Assembly (NCBI GenBank): GCA_030624545.1 | Contig: JAUXJX010000132.1 | Coordinates: forward strand, 1 to 6,210 | Direction of reading: 5' to 3' | Source of the DNA: Bacteroidota bacterium | Lineage (GTDB): Bacteria; Zhuqueibacterota; JdFR-76; DREG01 | Length of the DNA: 6,210 nt | Part shown: positions 1 through 6,134 of the stretch, piece by piece | Layout of the letters: each line of letters begins with the position of its first letter | Numbering within the stretch: position 1 is the first letter of the stretch | The notes under the pieces: generated by a model | What the model was told of the DNA's origin: nothing | The model's input: the letters and a program-made list of their open reading frames with translations, nothing else | Database searches by the model: none | Position numbers and translations under genes: made by a program

Positions 1-48
1 CGAACGACGCGCGGCAAGCATCCACGAACCCCTCGAGAGCGGACCCTA
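1..48 (-). pseudogene. Continuation of the TonB-dependent receptor frame beyond the TAG
   Basis: Read in the same frame as the receptor, the 15 codons after the TAG (46-48) give GPLSRGSWMLAARRS, open to the window edge. From memory of this family, 'LLASR-x-x-x-EGPL-x-x-GSW-x-x-x-ARR' is the normal start of the barrel, so TAG most simply stands where a GAG (Glu) codon would be: one base change, at plus-strand position 48. The stop is therefore a point interruption, not a deletion or frameshift. Whether the rest of the barrel is intact lies outside the window. Confidence 0.65.
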
Positions 49-819
49 CACATTAATACGACTGGCCAGCAGGCCCATACTAATTCGGCCTTGAAACTCC
101 TTTCTGTTGCCATCGCGATTATAAATATCAATCACGGAGCCGAGTCTGCCGCCGTACTCAGCCGGATAACCGCCCTTGTAGATGCGCACGTCCTTTATTG
201 CGTCGGGATTGAACGTGGAAAAGAAACCAAAGAAGTGTGACGGATTATAGACGGTGGTTTGATCGATCAGTGTGAGGGTTTGGTCGGGGCTGCCGCCGCG
301 TATGTATAAGCCGGTTGAAAAATCTGAAGCCGCCTTGATTCCCGGCAAGAGTTGGATCGAGCGGAACAGGTCTGCTTCGAGGACCGCGGGCAACTCTCTT
401 ACCAGCCGCGGTTGCACATTCAAGACGCCGACCGGTCTTTCCTCTTCGAGTAACATCTCCGACTCGATGATGACCTCCTCCGTTTCGATGACGCTGGGCC
501 GCAATTCGATATCAAGTCGAAGTTCTTGGCCGGGCGCGAACGCCAGTTCTTTCTTGAATCTCTCGTAGCCGATATAGGAGGCAACGAGCGTGAATCGCCC
601 CGGCTCGATATTGGCTATGGTATAGTACCCGCTGTTGTTCGTCGCTGTTCCGCTCAGTGTCTCGTTAATAAAGACATTGGCCCGGATTAGCGTTTCTCCG
701 GATTTGGCATCTTTTACAAATCCATGAACAGAGGCGGATCCGATTTGTGCCAACGCCGAATGGACCGGTAAGAATTCGAGGAACAGAATTAGGAATGGGG
801 ATATTATCCTCAGTTTCAT
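46..819 (-). CDS. TonB-dependent outer-membrane receptor, N-terminal part ended by an in-frame TAG
   Basis: Encodes 257 residues before TAG. Residues 1-24 form a signal peptide (Lys/Arg start, hydrophobic core, SALA before Q25). Residues about 30-115 are a carboxypeptidase-regulatory-like beta-sandwich (GFVKDAKSGETLIRANVFI, then NNSGYYTIANIEPG), and about 135-235 a TonB plug domain (LPAVLEADLFRSIQLLPG, LYIRGGSPDQTLTLIDQ, YKGGYPAEYGGRLGSVIDI). Such receptors sit in the outer membrane and import ligands using TonB energy; the substrate cannot be told. The family usually has 700 or more residues, so the beta-barrel is missing from this open frame. The frame continues past the TAG with barrel-like sequence, so this is a mutated gene, an error, or readthrough rather than a natural short protein. 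ATG at 817-819 has only a weak Shine-Dalgarno (CGAG close by), but the signal peptide supports it. Confidence 0.87.
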   Translation of the reverse strand: MKLRIISPFLILFLEFLPVHSALAQIGSASVHGFVKDAKSGETLIRANVFINETLSGTATNNSGYYTIANIEPGRFTLVASYIGYERFKKELAFAPGQELRLDIELRPSVIETEEVIIESEMLLEEERPVGVLNVQPRLVRELPAVLEADLFRSIQLLPGIKAASDFSTGLYIRGGSPDQTLTLIDQTTVYNPSHFFGFFSTFNPDAIKDVRIYKGGYPAEYGGRLGSVIDIYNRDGNRKEFQGRISMGLLASRINV

Positions 820-847
820 CTCGGCATACTTTCGTAACGTGGAAGAA

Positions 848-865
848 AAATAGATCGATCAATTT
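848..865. promoter_or_regulatory. Operator-like 18-bp palindrome upstream of the receptor gene
   Basis: AAATAGATCGATCAATTT reads almost the same on both strands: 16 of 18 positions are symmetric, centred on GATCGATC. It ends 28 bp upstream of the receptor ATG, where a repressor or activator could act. Regulation of TonB-dependent receptors by DNA-binding proteins is common, but no regulator can be named. A chance palindrome in AT-rich sequence is possible. Confidence 0.3.
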
Positions 866-948
866 ATCAACCGTGATCTACTGATGCCAGTCAATATTCC
901 CTTGTCGGGACCCGTCCAGAATCTCTAGAGGGTGCCTGGCCCGAAGAA

Positions 949-1022
949 TTAGCCACGAAGGAACGCGAAGTGTCGCGAATAGGAGGTTCTATCATTCGTG
1001 TTCATTCGTGAAGATTCGTGGC
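949..1022 (-). repeat. Palindromic repeat element, inverted dispersed copy
   Basis: This 74-bp copy matches, as reverse complement, the three 73-bp elements at 3914-3986, 4063-4135 and 4214-4286. Each arm has three blocks of the CACGAA/CGCGAA type on a 10-bp phase, starting GCCACGAA, and the arms face each other across a loop of about 14 bases. Unlike the other copies it carries no trace of the family 15 glycosidase tail. It is therefore the element alone, showing that the element is dispersed independently of that gene. Confidence 0.8.
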
Positions 1023-1098
1023 AAGAGAAAACTAACTTTGGCAGCGCGGAAATAGGCGAAATTCGTGCCCACAGGATTGAGCGGGTAAAAGTCCAAGC

Positions 1099-1131
1099 AG
1101 AAACCCACTGTCTCCAGGAAAATCGGTTTCT
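1099..1131 (-). terminator. Weak hairpin directly after the exported hydrolase gene
   Basis: Arms 1099-1105 and 1125-1131 (AGAAACC and GGTTTCT) can pair over 7 bp with a 19-base loop, starting at the base after the TAA on the coding strand. Only a short T-run follows after several bases, so this is a poor intrinsic terminator. Its position at the end of the three-gene set is the main argument for it. Confidence 0.25.
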
Positions 1132-2121
1132 TTATTCGTCCTTCAATTTCAAAGTTACAACCAGCGGCCGATGGTCTGATGCCAGCTCGTTTTCATGGTC
1201 AATCGTGCGCGCGCTTATACCGCTTCGCTTGCAGGCATTTTTCACGGAAAATGATAGCAATATATGATCGATCTGTTCCCGAATCCCTTCGAACTCATAG
1301 GTCCAGCGAGTATCGAGTCTGTCATCGAAATAACCCTTGTGACCGGTCTGGATGAGGTCTTCATGTATGTCGTCTAGACCGCGAATGCGGCGGACGGCAG
1401 GTTGTCCTCGCCGGTCGTTCAAGTCCCCGGCGACGATCACCAATTCCCCTTCTTTGATCTCACGTAAATAATGGCGCCTGAGGATCGAAGCCTGGGCGAT
1501 GCGCTGCTGATCCTGGTCGTAGCCGCCGGCCTCTGAAGCCAGATGGACCACGTAGAGCAGAAACTCCCTGCCAAATGCCACAAAAGACACGCGCATGCCT
1601 TTGCTGATTCCGGTATCATCCTCTCTTTCCGGATCGTCTGGTTCTTCGACATAAATCTCTCTTCCGGGAATTTCCACCACGATATCGTTCAGAAGGAATT
1701 TGGAAAGGATGCCGACGTGTTGTCTTGTGAAGGTATCGCGAGATCTACCGACTGCTCGATGCGGATAGTCCAGTCCCAAATCATGTATTTCGTTCTGCAA
1801 TTCAGCAACGTCGGTTTCATCGCCCACTTCCGTCAGCGCGATCACATCGGCATTGACCATCGTGATAACCTTGGCCACTTCCTTCGCCGCTTCATTGAAC
1901 TGCTGGTCACGGAAGCCAGGTTGATCCCACTCCTGTCTTTCCTCGGCTGTGGCTTTACCGATATTGAACGGAAGCCCAAACTTGACGTGAACTTTGGGCC
2001 TGGTCAAAAATTCGCAGTTGAAGGTAGCAATCGTGAGGATGTTGTCCTGTGCCAAACCGGTTTGAACAAGCAGAGTCAAACCGAGGCCTAAAATCAAGAT
2101 TGTTAATCTTCGCTTTTTCAT
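1132..2121 (-). CDS. Exported endonuclease/exonuclease/phosphatase-fold protein
   Basis: Predicted metal-dependent phosphodiesterase or nuclease of the exonuclease III/DNase I/sphingomyelinase fold, 329 residues. A signal peptide of about 24 residues (KKRR, Leu-rich core, GLA before Q25) sends it out of the cytoplasm. Family motifs are all present: TFNCEF (N35), ALTEVGD (E98), VVHLAS (H193), VAGDLND (D233, N235), QIDHIL (D285, H286) and ASDHRP (D316, H317), so it should be active. The substrate (DNA, RNA, inositol phosphate or lipid) cannot be told. The start is ATG at 2119-2121, because GAGGAG lies 4 bases before it; an ATG four codons upstream (2131-2133) would overlap that site. It begins 28 bp after the desulfurase stop, so co-transcription is likely. 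No pathway link to the desulfurase is evident. Confidence 0.9.
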   Translation of the reverse strand: MKKRRLTILILGLGLTLLVQTGLAQDNILTIATFNCEFLTRPKVHVKFGLPFNIGKATAEERQEWDQPGFRDQQFNEAAKEVAKVITMVNADVIALTEVGDETDVAELQNEIHDLGLDYPHRAVGRSRDTFTRQHVGILSKFLLNDIVVEIPGREIYVEEPDDPEREDDTGISKGMRVSFVAFGREFLLYVVHLASEAGGYDQDQQRIAQASILRRHYLREIKEGELVIVAGDLNDRRGQPAVRRIRGLDDIHEDLIQTGHKGYFDDRLDTRWTYEFEGIREQIDHILLSFSVKNACKRSGISARTIDHENELASDHRPLVVTLKLKDE

Positions 2122-2125
2122 ATTT

Positions 2126-2131
2126 CTCCTC
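2126..2131 (-). promoter_or_regulatory. Ribosome binding site deciding the hydrolase start
   Basis: GAGGAG on the minus strand stands 4 bases before ATG 2119-2121. An in-frame ATG at 2131-2133 overlaps this site and has no comparable upstream signal, so the inner ATG is preferred. Confidence 0.7.
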
Positions 2132-2149
2132 ATTCTCTATGAAAATGGT

Positions 2150-3286
2150 TTATTTCTTGGCTTGTCTCTCTACGACCCGGACAATTTCATCGATGGCCCT
2201 GTCTATTTCTTCGGCCGTGGTATAACGACCGACCGAAAAGCGAATCGTCCCCATGGCGTATTCCATTGGCACATGCATGGCTTCAAGAACGCTCGAAACG
2301 TCGATGCTATCGCTATGACAAGCCGCGCCCGCGGAAGCAGCCACCTGCACCAATTCCGACAGTACTGTGTTGGCTTCCAGACCCTTAAAGCTGATGCTCG
2401 ACGTGTTTGGCAGTCGTTTCTCGGGATGTCCGTTAACACTAACATGGGGGAATCGTTCCCTTAAGCCGTTTTCGAGTCGGTCCCGCATCTTACTCATATG
2501 TTCTTGAAATTCGGACAAATTCTTAGTGACCAGCTCGCATGCCTCGCCAAGTCCAACGATCTGCATGACATTTTCAGTGCCGGCCCGCCGATTCATTTCA
2601 TGGTCCGCGCCGTGAATCAGTTTATCCAATTCGACTCCGGCGCGAATGTATAGCGCACCAATTCCCTTCGGCGCATAGAGCTTGTGTCCGGCTACCGAAA
2701 GCAGGTCGACGCCAAGCTCATCTACATGGACGGGAATCTTGCCAACGGACTGGGCACAATCAGTATGAACCAGGACGTCGTGGCCGTGGGCAATCTCAGT
2801 GATCTCCTGAATCGGCTCAATCGTGCCCACTTCGTTGTTGGCCTGCATGATGGACACAAGGATAGTCTGTGGAGAAATTGCCTCCTCTACCTCTTCCGGA
2901 TTGACGAGGCCAAATTCATCCACCGGCAGGACTGTGACTTTGCATCGGTTGTCTTCCAAATGGCGGCAAACATCGATCACCGCTGGATGTTCCACCGCTG
3001 AAGTGATGATATGATTGCCTTTGCGCCGGTAAGCTCTAGCAACGCCCTTGATGGCATAGTTAATGGATTCAGTCCCGCCGCTGGTAAAAATCAGTTCATC
3101 GATCCGGCAGTGGAGCATTTCTGCCACCTGTTGGCGCGCCTTTTCGACAGCCTTCCGCGCGGTAACGCCAAAAACATGGCTGCTGGATGGATTGCCAAAA
3201 TGATCATAAATATACGGCCGCATCGCCTCTGCCACACGCAGATCAATGGGAGTGGTGGCGTTGTAGTCAAGATAGATGGGTTTCAT
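2150..3286 (-). CDS. Cysteine desulfurase / selenocysteine lyase-like PLP enzyme
   Basis: A 378-residue class V aminotransferase-fold enzyme that removes sulfur (or selenium) from cysteine (or selenocysteine) using PLP, in the cytoplasm. Visible landmarks: N-terminal YLDYNATTP, GNPSSSH, FTSGGTES (residues 68-75), EHPAV with the ring-stacking H100, HTDCAQS (D176, Q179), PLP-binding GHK (K202), RAGTEN, and catalytic-loop Cys C323 in GAACHSD. That last motif, the nearby RLPNTSSISFKG, and the C-terminal IRFSVGR resemble animal selenocysteine lyase (SCLY) more than NifS/IscS, whose loop usually reads GSAC-T/S. Length fits the IscS/NifS group. ATG 3284-3286 has AGGA 8 bases upstream. It follows the HAD gene by 41 bp. 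No scaffold (IscU), selD or selenoprotein gene is in the window, so Fe-S cluster supply, tRNA thiolation and selenium recycling remain open. Confidence 0.95.
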   Translation of the reverse strand: MKPIYLDYNATTPIDLRVAEAMRPYIYDHFGNPSSSHVFGVTARKAVEKARQQVAEMLHCRIDELIFTSGGTESINYAIKGVARAYRRKGNHIITSAVEHPAVIDVCRHLEDNRCKVTVLPVDEFGLVNPEEVEEAISPQTILVSIMQANNEVGTIEPIQEITEIAHGHDVLVHTDCAQSVGKIPVHVDELGVDLLSVAGHKLYAPKGIGALYIRAGVELDKLIHGADHEMNRRAGTENVMQIVGLGEACELVTKNLSEFQEHMSKMRDRLENGLRERFPHVSVNGHPEKRLPNTSSISFKGLEANTVLSELVQVAASAGAACHSDSIDVSSVLEAMHVPMEYAMGTIRFSVGRYTTAEEIDRAIDEIVRVVERQAKK

Positions 3287-3327
3287 AGTCGGTTTCCTGC
3301 TGTCTGATTTCCTCTGTGGATCTGCAA

Positions 3328-3798
3328 TTAAGATCGCAACGTGGCGACCAGACGAAGGGGATTACCGAGAAGCTCCAAAGCCGAGATGATGCTGGTGCAA
3401 ATAACATCCGCTTCTTCTACGGCTTTCACGGCTGCCCCTTCTTCAAGGATAATAGCAATACCCAGCGCCGCTTCTTTGAGCATTAAGCGGTCGTTGCGTC
3501 CGTTTCCGAAGCAAGCCGTGGACCCAGAACCCAGGCGCTTGACATAGTCAAGCTTGGCTATGTCCTGGTTTTTCTCAGGTAGAATAGAAAGCTCGCATGG
3601 CAGTCCTTGAAGCTTCGAACGGGCTATGCCAAAGGTGTCTGCCGTCACCACGTGGATTTCGAGTTTTTCCGCCAGGGACTCAAGTCCTGCTGCGACCCCA
3701 TCGATAAGCTCTCCGTCGCACCCGAGGGTGCCGTTGTAATCCAGAACGATATATTTCAGCCGTAACTTCTTGTAGCCAGGGATGTCTATTTCAATCAT
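3328..3798 (-). CDS. HAD-superfamily phosphatase-like protein ('soluble P-type ATPase' type)
   Basis: A small HAD-fold protein of 156 residues with no membrane segments, thus cytoplasmic and lacking a large cap domain. Motif I is LDYNGTL (nucleophile D20, counting from the ATG), motif II TADT (T52), a likely motif III lysine K82, and motif IV GNGRND (D103). The second acidic residue of the usual DxDGT is Asn (N22). P-type ATPases likewise lack Asp there (DKTGT), and to my knowledge the COG4087 'soluble P-type ATPase' group typically has DYNGT, so this is a family trait rather than damage. The substrate is unknown. ATG 3796-3798 was chosen; a TTG one codon earlier is equally well placed behind a weak AGAAG. 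It is first of three closely spaced genes, followed by the desulfurase after 41 bp. Confidence 0.87.
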   Translation of the reverse strand: MIEIDIPGYKKLRLKYIVLDYNGTLGCDGELIDGVAAGLESLAEKLEIHVVTADTFGIARSKLQGLPCELSILPEKNQDIAKLDYVKRLGSGSTACFGNGRNDRLMLKEAALGIAIILEEGAAVKAVEEADVICTSIISALELLGNPLRLVATLRS

Positions 3799-3838
3799 CA
3801 ATTGAAGGTACTTCTTATATTCTGTGATGCAAGTCAGA

Positions 3839-3867
3839 ATTATAAGGTAGTGTGAGGTCCATGGAAC
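3839..3867 (-). promoter_or_regulatory. Candidate promoter for the HAD-desulfurase-hydrolase genes
   Basis: A perfect TATAAT lies at 3839-3844 on the minus strand, about 40 bp upstream of the HAD start codon. At 17-bp spacing the -35 position (3862-3867) reads GTTCCA, a poor match. The location, just after the repeat array and before the first gene of the set, fits a promoter for the operon, but only the -10 box is convincing. Confidence 0.35.
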
Positions 3868-3913
3868 GAAATAGGGGATGGGTGAGGGTTGGTATCAAAG
3901 TCACTGTTTATTT

Positions 3914-3986
3914 GCCACGAATCTTCACGAATAAACACGAATCTGTTATCGCTCCTTCGCGACACTTCGTGTTCTTTCGCGGCTAA
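3914..3986 (-). repeat. Palindromic element, array copy 1
   Basis: A 73-bp imperfect inverted repeat from GCCACGAA to GGCTAA on the plus strand. Three CACGAA-type blocks at 10-bp spacing in the left arm face TTCGCG/TTCGTG blocks in the right arm. Farthest from the gene, it has single-base differences such as GCTCC for GTGCC in the middle. Confidence 0.8.
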
Positions 3987-4039
3987 TTCATGGCGCCAAG
4001 CGCCCTGCCGAGATTGAAGCCTGAACCAATGAGGGAAAG
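3983..4039 (-). pseudogene. Duplicated 3' end fragment of the family 15 glycosidase gene, copy 1
   Basis: On the minus strand this reads LSLIGSGFNLGRALGAMN then TAG. The true C-terminus reads [18 protein letters not shown] then TAG. Frame, length and stop are kept, although several residues differ. It has no start of its own, so it is a tail fragment left by tandem duplication. Confidence 0.65.
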
Positions 4040-4062
4040 ACGCACCAAAGTGAATGCTACTC

Positions 4063-4135
4063 GCCACGAATTTTCACGAATAAACACGAATCTGTTATCG
4101 TGCCTTCGCGATACTTCGTGTTCCTTCGTGGCTAA
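4063..4135 (-). repeat. Palindromic element, array copy 2
   Basis: 73 bp with the same block architecture as its neighbours. Small changes include TTTTCACGAA for TCTTCACGAA in the left arm and TTCGTGGCTAA for TTCGCGGCTAA at the right end. Confidence 0.8.
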
Positions 4136-4185
4136 TCTTTTTCACCAAGCGCCCTGTCGAGATTGCAGTCTAAACTGATGAGGGA
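4132..4185 (-). pseudogene. Duplicated 3' end fragment of the family 15 glycosidase gene, copy 2
   Basis: On the minus strand this reads [17 protein letters not shown] then TAG, identical to the true C-terminus over its last ten residues. A one-base insertion just upstream breaks further alignment. It is the most recent-looking copy of the gene tail. Confidence 0.65.
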
Positions 4186-4213
4186 AAAGATGCATCAAAG
4201 TGATTGTTCTTTT

Positions 4214-4286
4214 GCCACGAATCTTCACGAATAAACACGAATCTATTATCGTGCCTTCGCGACACTTCGTGTTCCTTCGCGGCTAA
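4214..4286 (-). repeat. Palindromic element, array copy 3, abutting and supplying the glycosidase stop codon
   Basis: The 73-bp element overlaps the end of the family 15 gene: the TAG stop (4283-4285) is the TAG of the element's TTAGCC terminus. Paired 6-bp blocks separated by 4-base mismatched stretches could fold into a long hairpin just after the stop. It might therefore also act in transcript ending or stability. Confidence 0.8.
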
Positions 4287-6121
4287 TCTTTTTCACCAAG
4301 CGCCCTGTCGAGATTGAAGGCCGCACTGATGAGGGAAAGGTGTGTAAAAGCCTGGGGGAAATTTCCCAGTGCTTCGCCGCTGGGGCCGGTTTCCTCCGAG
4401 TACAGGCCAAGGTGATTCGCATAACCCAACATCTGCTCGAACATGAGTTGCGCCGCCCTCAGTCTGGCAGGGTCGACTCTTCCCGCCCGAGTCAGGGCTT
4501 CGACGAGCCAAAACGTACAGATATTAAAGGTGCCTTCTTGGCCAGGCAGGCCGTCTTCGGTTTCGTCCACATTGTAACGATAGACGAGGCTGTTGGAAAC
4601 GAGTCCGCCATTGCGCGGGGGCTGCATGACGGCATCCAATGTCCTCAGCATCCTTGGATCGGTAGGGGAAAGGAAGAACACCAGGGGCATCATCAGGTTG
4701 GCGGCGTCCAGCGATTCGCTTCCGACGTACTGAACGAAGGCCTTGCGGTTCTCGCTCCAACCCTTGGTCATGATCTCTTCGTAGATCCGGTCTCTTGTTT
4801 TGAGCCACAAGTTGCGATCGGCAGGAAACGAACGCTTGTTGGCCAACCGCAGTCCGCGGTCCACTGCAACCCAGGACATCAGCATGGAATAGACGAAATG
4901 TTTTTGTCCGCCGCGGACCTCCCAAATGCCTTCATCTTTCTTGTGCCAATTCTTACACACCCAATTGACCAGCCTGCGCAGGTGGGTCCAGAGATCGTAG
5001 GAGATGGGGCTGCCGTATTTGTTATATAGGTAAACCGTGTCCATCAATTCGCCATAGATGTCTAACTGGAGCTGATTGTGGGCGCTGTTGCCGATGCGAA
5101 CCGGGCGGGAGGCCCTATAGCCTTTCAGGTGACCCAATGTTTCTTCTGTTAGAATCCGGCGGCCGTCGAGACCGTACATGATCTGCAGGGAGCCATCCGG
5201 GTTGATTTCCCGGCATCTGGCTTCGATCCACTGCATGAATTGAGCCGCTTCTTCCGTGAATCCGATGCGCAGTAGGCCGTAGAGGGTGAAGGCGGCATCC
5301 CGGATCCAGGCATAGCGATAGTCCCAATTTCGTTCTCCGCCAATTTGCTCGGGCAGGCTGCAGGTCGGCGCCGCGACAATGGCGCCTGATGGCTCGAATG
5401 TCAGCAGCTTCAGAGCCATGGCCGAGCGATACACCATTTCACGCCAGCGGCCCTTATAAGTGCATTTTGAGATCCAGCCCCGCCAATACGCGACGGTTCT
5501 GGTGAAAAGTTCCTGAGCCCCCAACTCAGACAAGAAGGTTGTACAGCCTTCTCCGGGTTTGATTTCCTGCAGCAGAAAGATAGCCGATTGGCCCTCATGC
5601 AGAGTGAACTCGGCAACGGCACCATTGCCATTCTTCTCCAGCTTCAGACGGGTTGCCAGCCCAAGGCAGAGGTTATCGGAATAGAAGCAGGCGCCTTCCG
5701 GGGTAATTTTTAGCTTATGTTCGTCACGGGCATAGTTAAAGGCCGGACTGCACTCCAGCCTGAAGGCCATGGTTCCGCGCACGACGGTAACGCGCCGGAA
5801 CAATTGGTGGTCATGCTGATCTTCACCCTTAAAATCTCCAACAGGCATTAAGTCCGTCACCTCGCCGACGCCGTCAGGCGCGAAAAAACGCGTCACCAAT
5901 ACATTGGTGTCCGGCCAGTAGAATTGCTTATGCTTTATTTCTTCGGCCGTTGGCGCTATTCTGAAGCGTCCGCCTTTTTCGTCGTCCAACAGAGCGGCAA
6001 AGACGCTGGGTGAGTCAAAATGGGGAAAACAAAACCAGTCGATGGAGCCGTCTATGCCCACCAGGGCGACTGTATGCATGTCCCCGACAATGCCATAGTT
6101 TTCAATGGGTTGGTATGGGAT
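4283..6121 (-). CDS. Glycoside hydrolase family 15 protein (glucoamylase/trehalase-like), apparent ATC start
   Basis: An inverting alpha-glucosidase that would release glucose from alpha-glucans or split trehalose; no signal peptide, so cytoplasmic. Numbered from the ATC (612 residues): the N-terminal beta-domain spans about 1-210 ([13 protein letters not shown] 2-14, DGSIDWF 24-30, [12 protein letters not shown] 35-46). The alpha/alpha barrel follows with [11 protein letters not shown] (265-275), [18 protein letters not shown] (344-361), DEGIWEVRG with probable acid E401, and [16 protein letters not shown] with probable base E529. The end FNLDRAL is typical of the family. The first ATG (6077-6079) has no proper Shine-Dalgarno and would lose the conserved [16 protein letters not shown] at 6119-6121 sits 6 bases after AAGGAGG and precedes that motif exactly. 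No ATG, GTG or TTG lies in that stretch. If ATC does not initiate, the ATG form has 598 residues. Trehalase and glucoamylase activity cannot be told apart here. Confidence 0.92.
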   Translation of the reverse strand: MPYQPIENYGIVGDMHTVALVGIDGSIDWFCFPHFDSPSVFAALLDDEKGGRFRIAPTAEEIKHKQFYWPDTNVLVTRFFAPDGVGEVTDLMPVGDFKGEDQHDHQLFRRVTVVRGTMAFRLECSPAFNYARDEHKLKITPEGACFYSDNLCLGLATRLKLEKNGNGAVAEFTLHEGQSAIFLLQEIKPGEGCTTFLSELGAQELFTRTVAYWRGWISKCTYKGRWREMVYRSAMALKLLTFEPSGAIVAAPTCSLPEQIGGERNWDYRYAWIRDAAFTLYGLLRIGFTEEAAQFMQWIEARCREINPDGSLQIMYGLDGRRILTEETLGHLKGYRASRPVRIGNSAHNQLQLDIYGELMDTVYLYNKYGSPISYDLWTHLRRLVNWVCKNWHKKDEGIWEVRGGQKHFVYSMLMSWVAVDRGLRLANKRSFPADRNLWLKTRDRIYEEIMTKGWSENRKAFVQYVGSESLDAANLMMPLVFFLSPTDPRMLRTLDAVMQPPRNGGLVSNSLVYRYNVDETEDGLPGQEGTFNICTFWLVEALTRAGRVDPARLRAAQLMFEQMLGYANHLGLYSEETGPSGEALGNFPQAFTHLSLISAAFNLDRALGEKD

Positions 6122-6126
6122 GGGAG

Positions 6127-6134
6127 ACCTCCTT
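6127..6134 (-). promoter_or_regulatory. Strong ribosome binding site of the family 15 gene
   Basis: AAGGAGGT on the minus strand is nearly the full complement of the 16S rRNA tail. After AAGGAGG, 6 bases separate it from ATC (6119-6121), the ideal spacing. It lies about 48 bases from the first ATG, too far to serve it, so it marks the ATC as the original start position. The remaining bases to the window edge (6135-6210) show no clear promoter. Confidence 0.75.

Larger units (their letters stand above)
820..1131. other. Intergenic region upstream of the receptor gene
   Basis: This 312-bp gap lies between the exported hydrolase gene and the receptor gene. It holds an 18-bp palindrome close to the receptor start, a palindromic repeat element in the middle, and a weak hairpin abutting the hydrolase stop codon. 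A TTGACT on the minus strand (889-894) could be a -35 box for the receptor, but no good -10 box follows at normal spacing. Open frames crossing the gap translate the repeat and look spurious. Confidence 0.6.
3894..4343 (-). repeat. Three-unit 150-bp tandem repeat carrying the 3' end of the glycosidase gene
   Basis: Units run 3894-4043, 4044-4193 and 4194-4343, each starting with a variant of ATCAAAG on the plus strand. Unit lengths are equal through compensating single-base indels. Each unit has a 73-bp palindromic element joined to about 55 bp that encodes, on the minus strand, the last 17-18 codons plus TAG of the family 15 glycosidase. The right-hand unit is part of the real gene; the other two are downstream copies. 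Units 2 and 3 share an identical 35-base stretch (4131-4165 against 4282-4316), while unit 1 is more diverged. The array fills most of the 480-bp gap 3802-4282; apart from the candidate promoter nothing else is seen there. A trace of a further copy may begin at 3883 (TGAGGG before ATCAAAG). Confidence 0.9.

Noticed and set aside
46..48. Genome-wide reassignment of TAG to an amino acid
   Set aside because: The glycosidase ends naturally at a TAG right after the typical C-terminus, and reading through it gives only repeat-derived sequence, so TAG acts as a stop elsewhere in the window.
864..894. Sigma-70 promoter for the receptor (TTGACT at 889-894)
   Set aside because: The only -10-like hexamers match poorly or sit 19-20 bp away, so it was not listed as a feature.
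998..1267. Open frame of 89 codons on the plus strand over the gap and the hydrolase 3' end
   Set aside because: It starts inside the repeat element, runs antisense into a real gene and has no protein-like features.
1543..2091. 182-codon plus-strand open frame antisense to the exported hydrolase
   Set aside because: It lies wholly inside a gene with all catalytic motifs of its family and has no supporting signals.
3840..4178. Small open frames on both strands across the repeat array (75 and 62 codons)
   Set aside because: They translate the palindromic element (for example FIREDSW) and tail fragments, lack ribosome binding sites and have no family resemblance.
3894..4343. CRISPR array
   Set aside because: The repeated unit is 150 bp with similarity over its whole length, includes coding tail sequence, and shows no short repeats with unique spacers; no cas genes are present.
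4340..5029. 229-codon plus-strand open frame antisense to the glycosidase gene
   Set aside because: It is a shadow of the well-supported family 15 gene; its translation has no recognisable domain.
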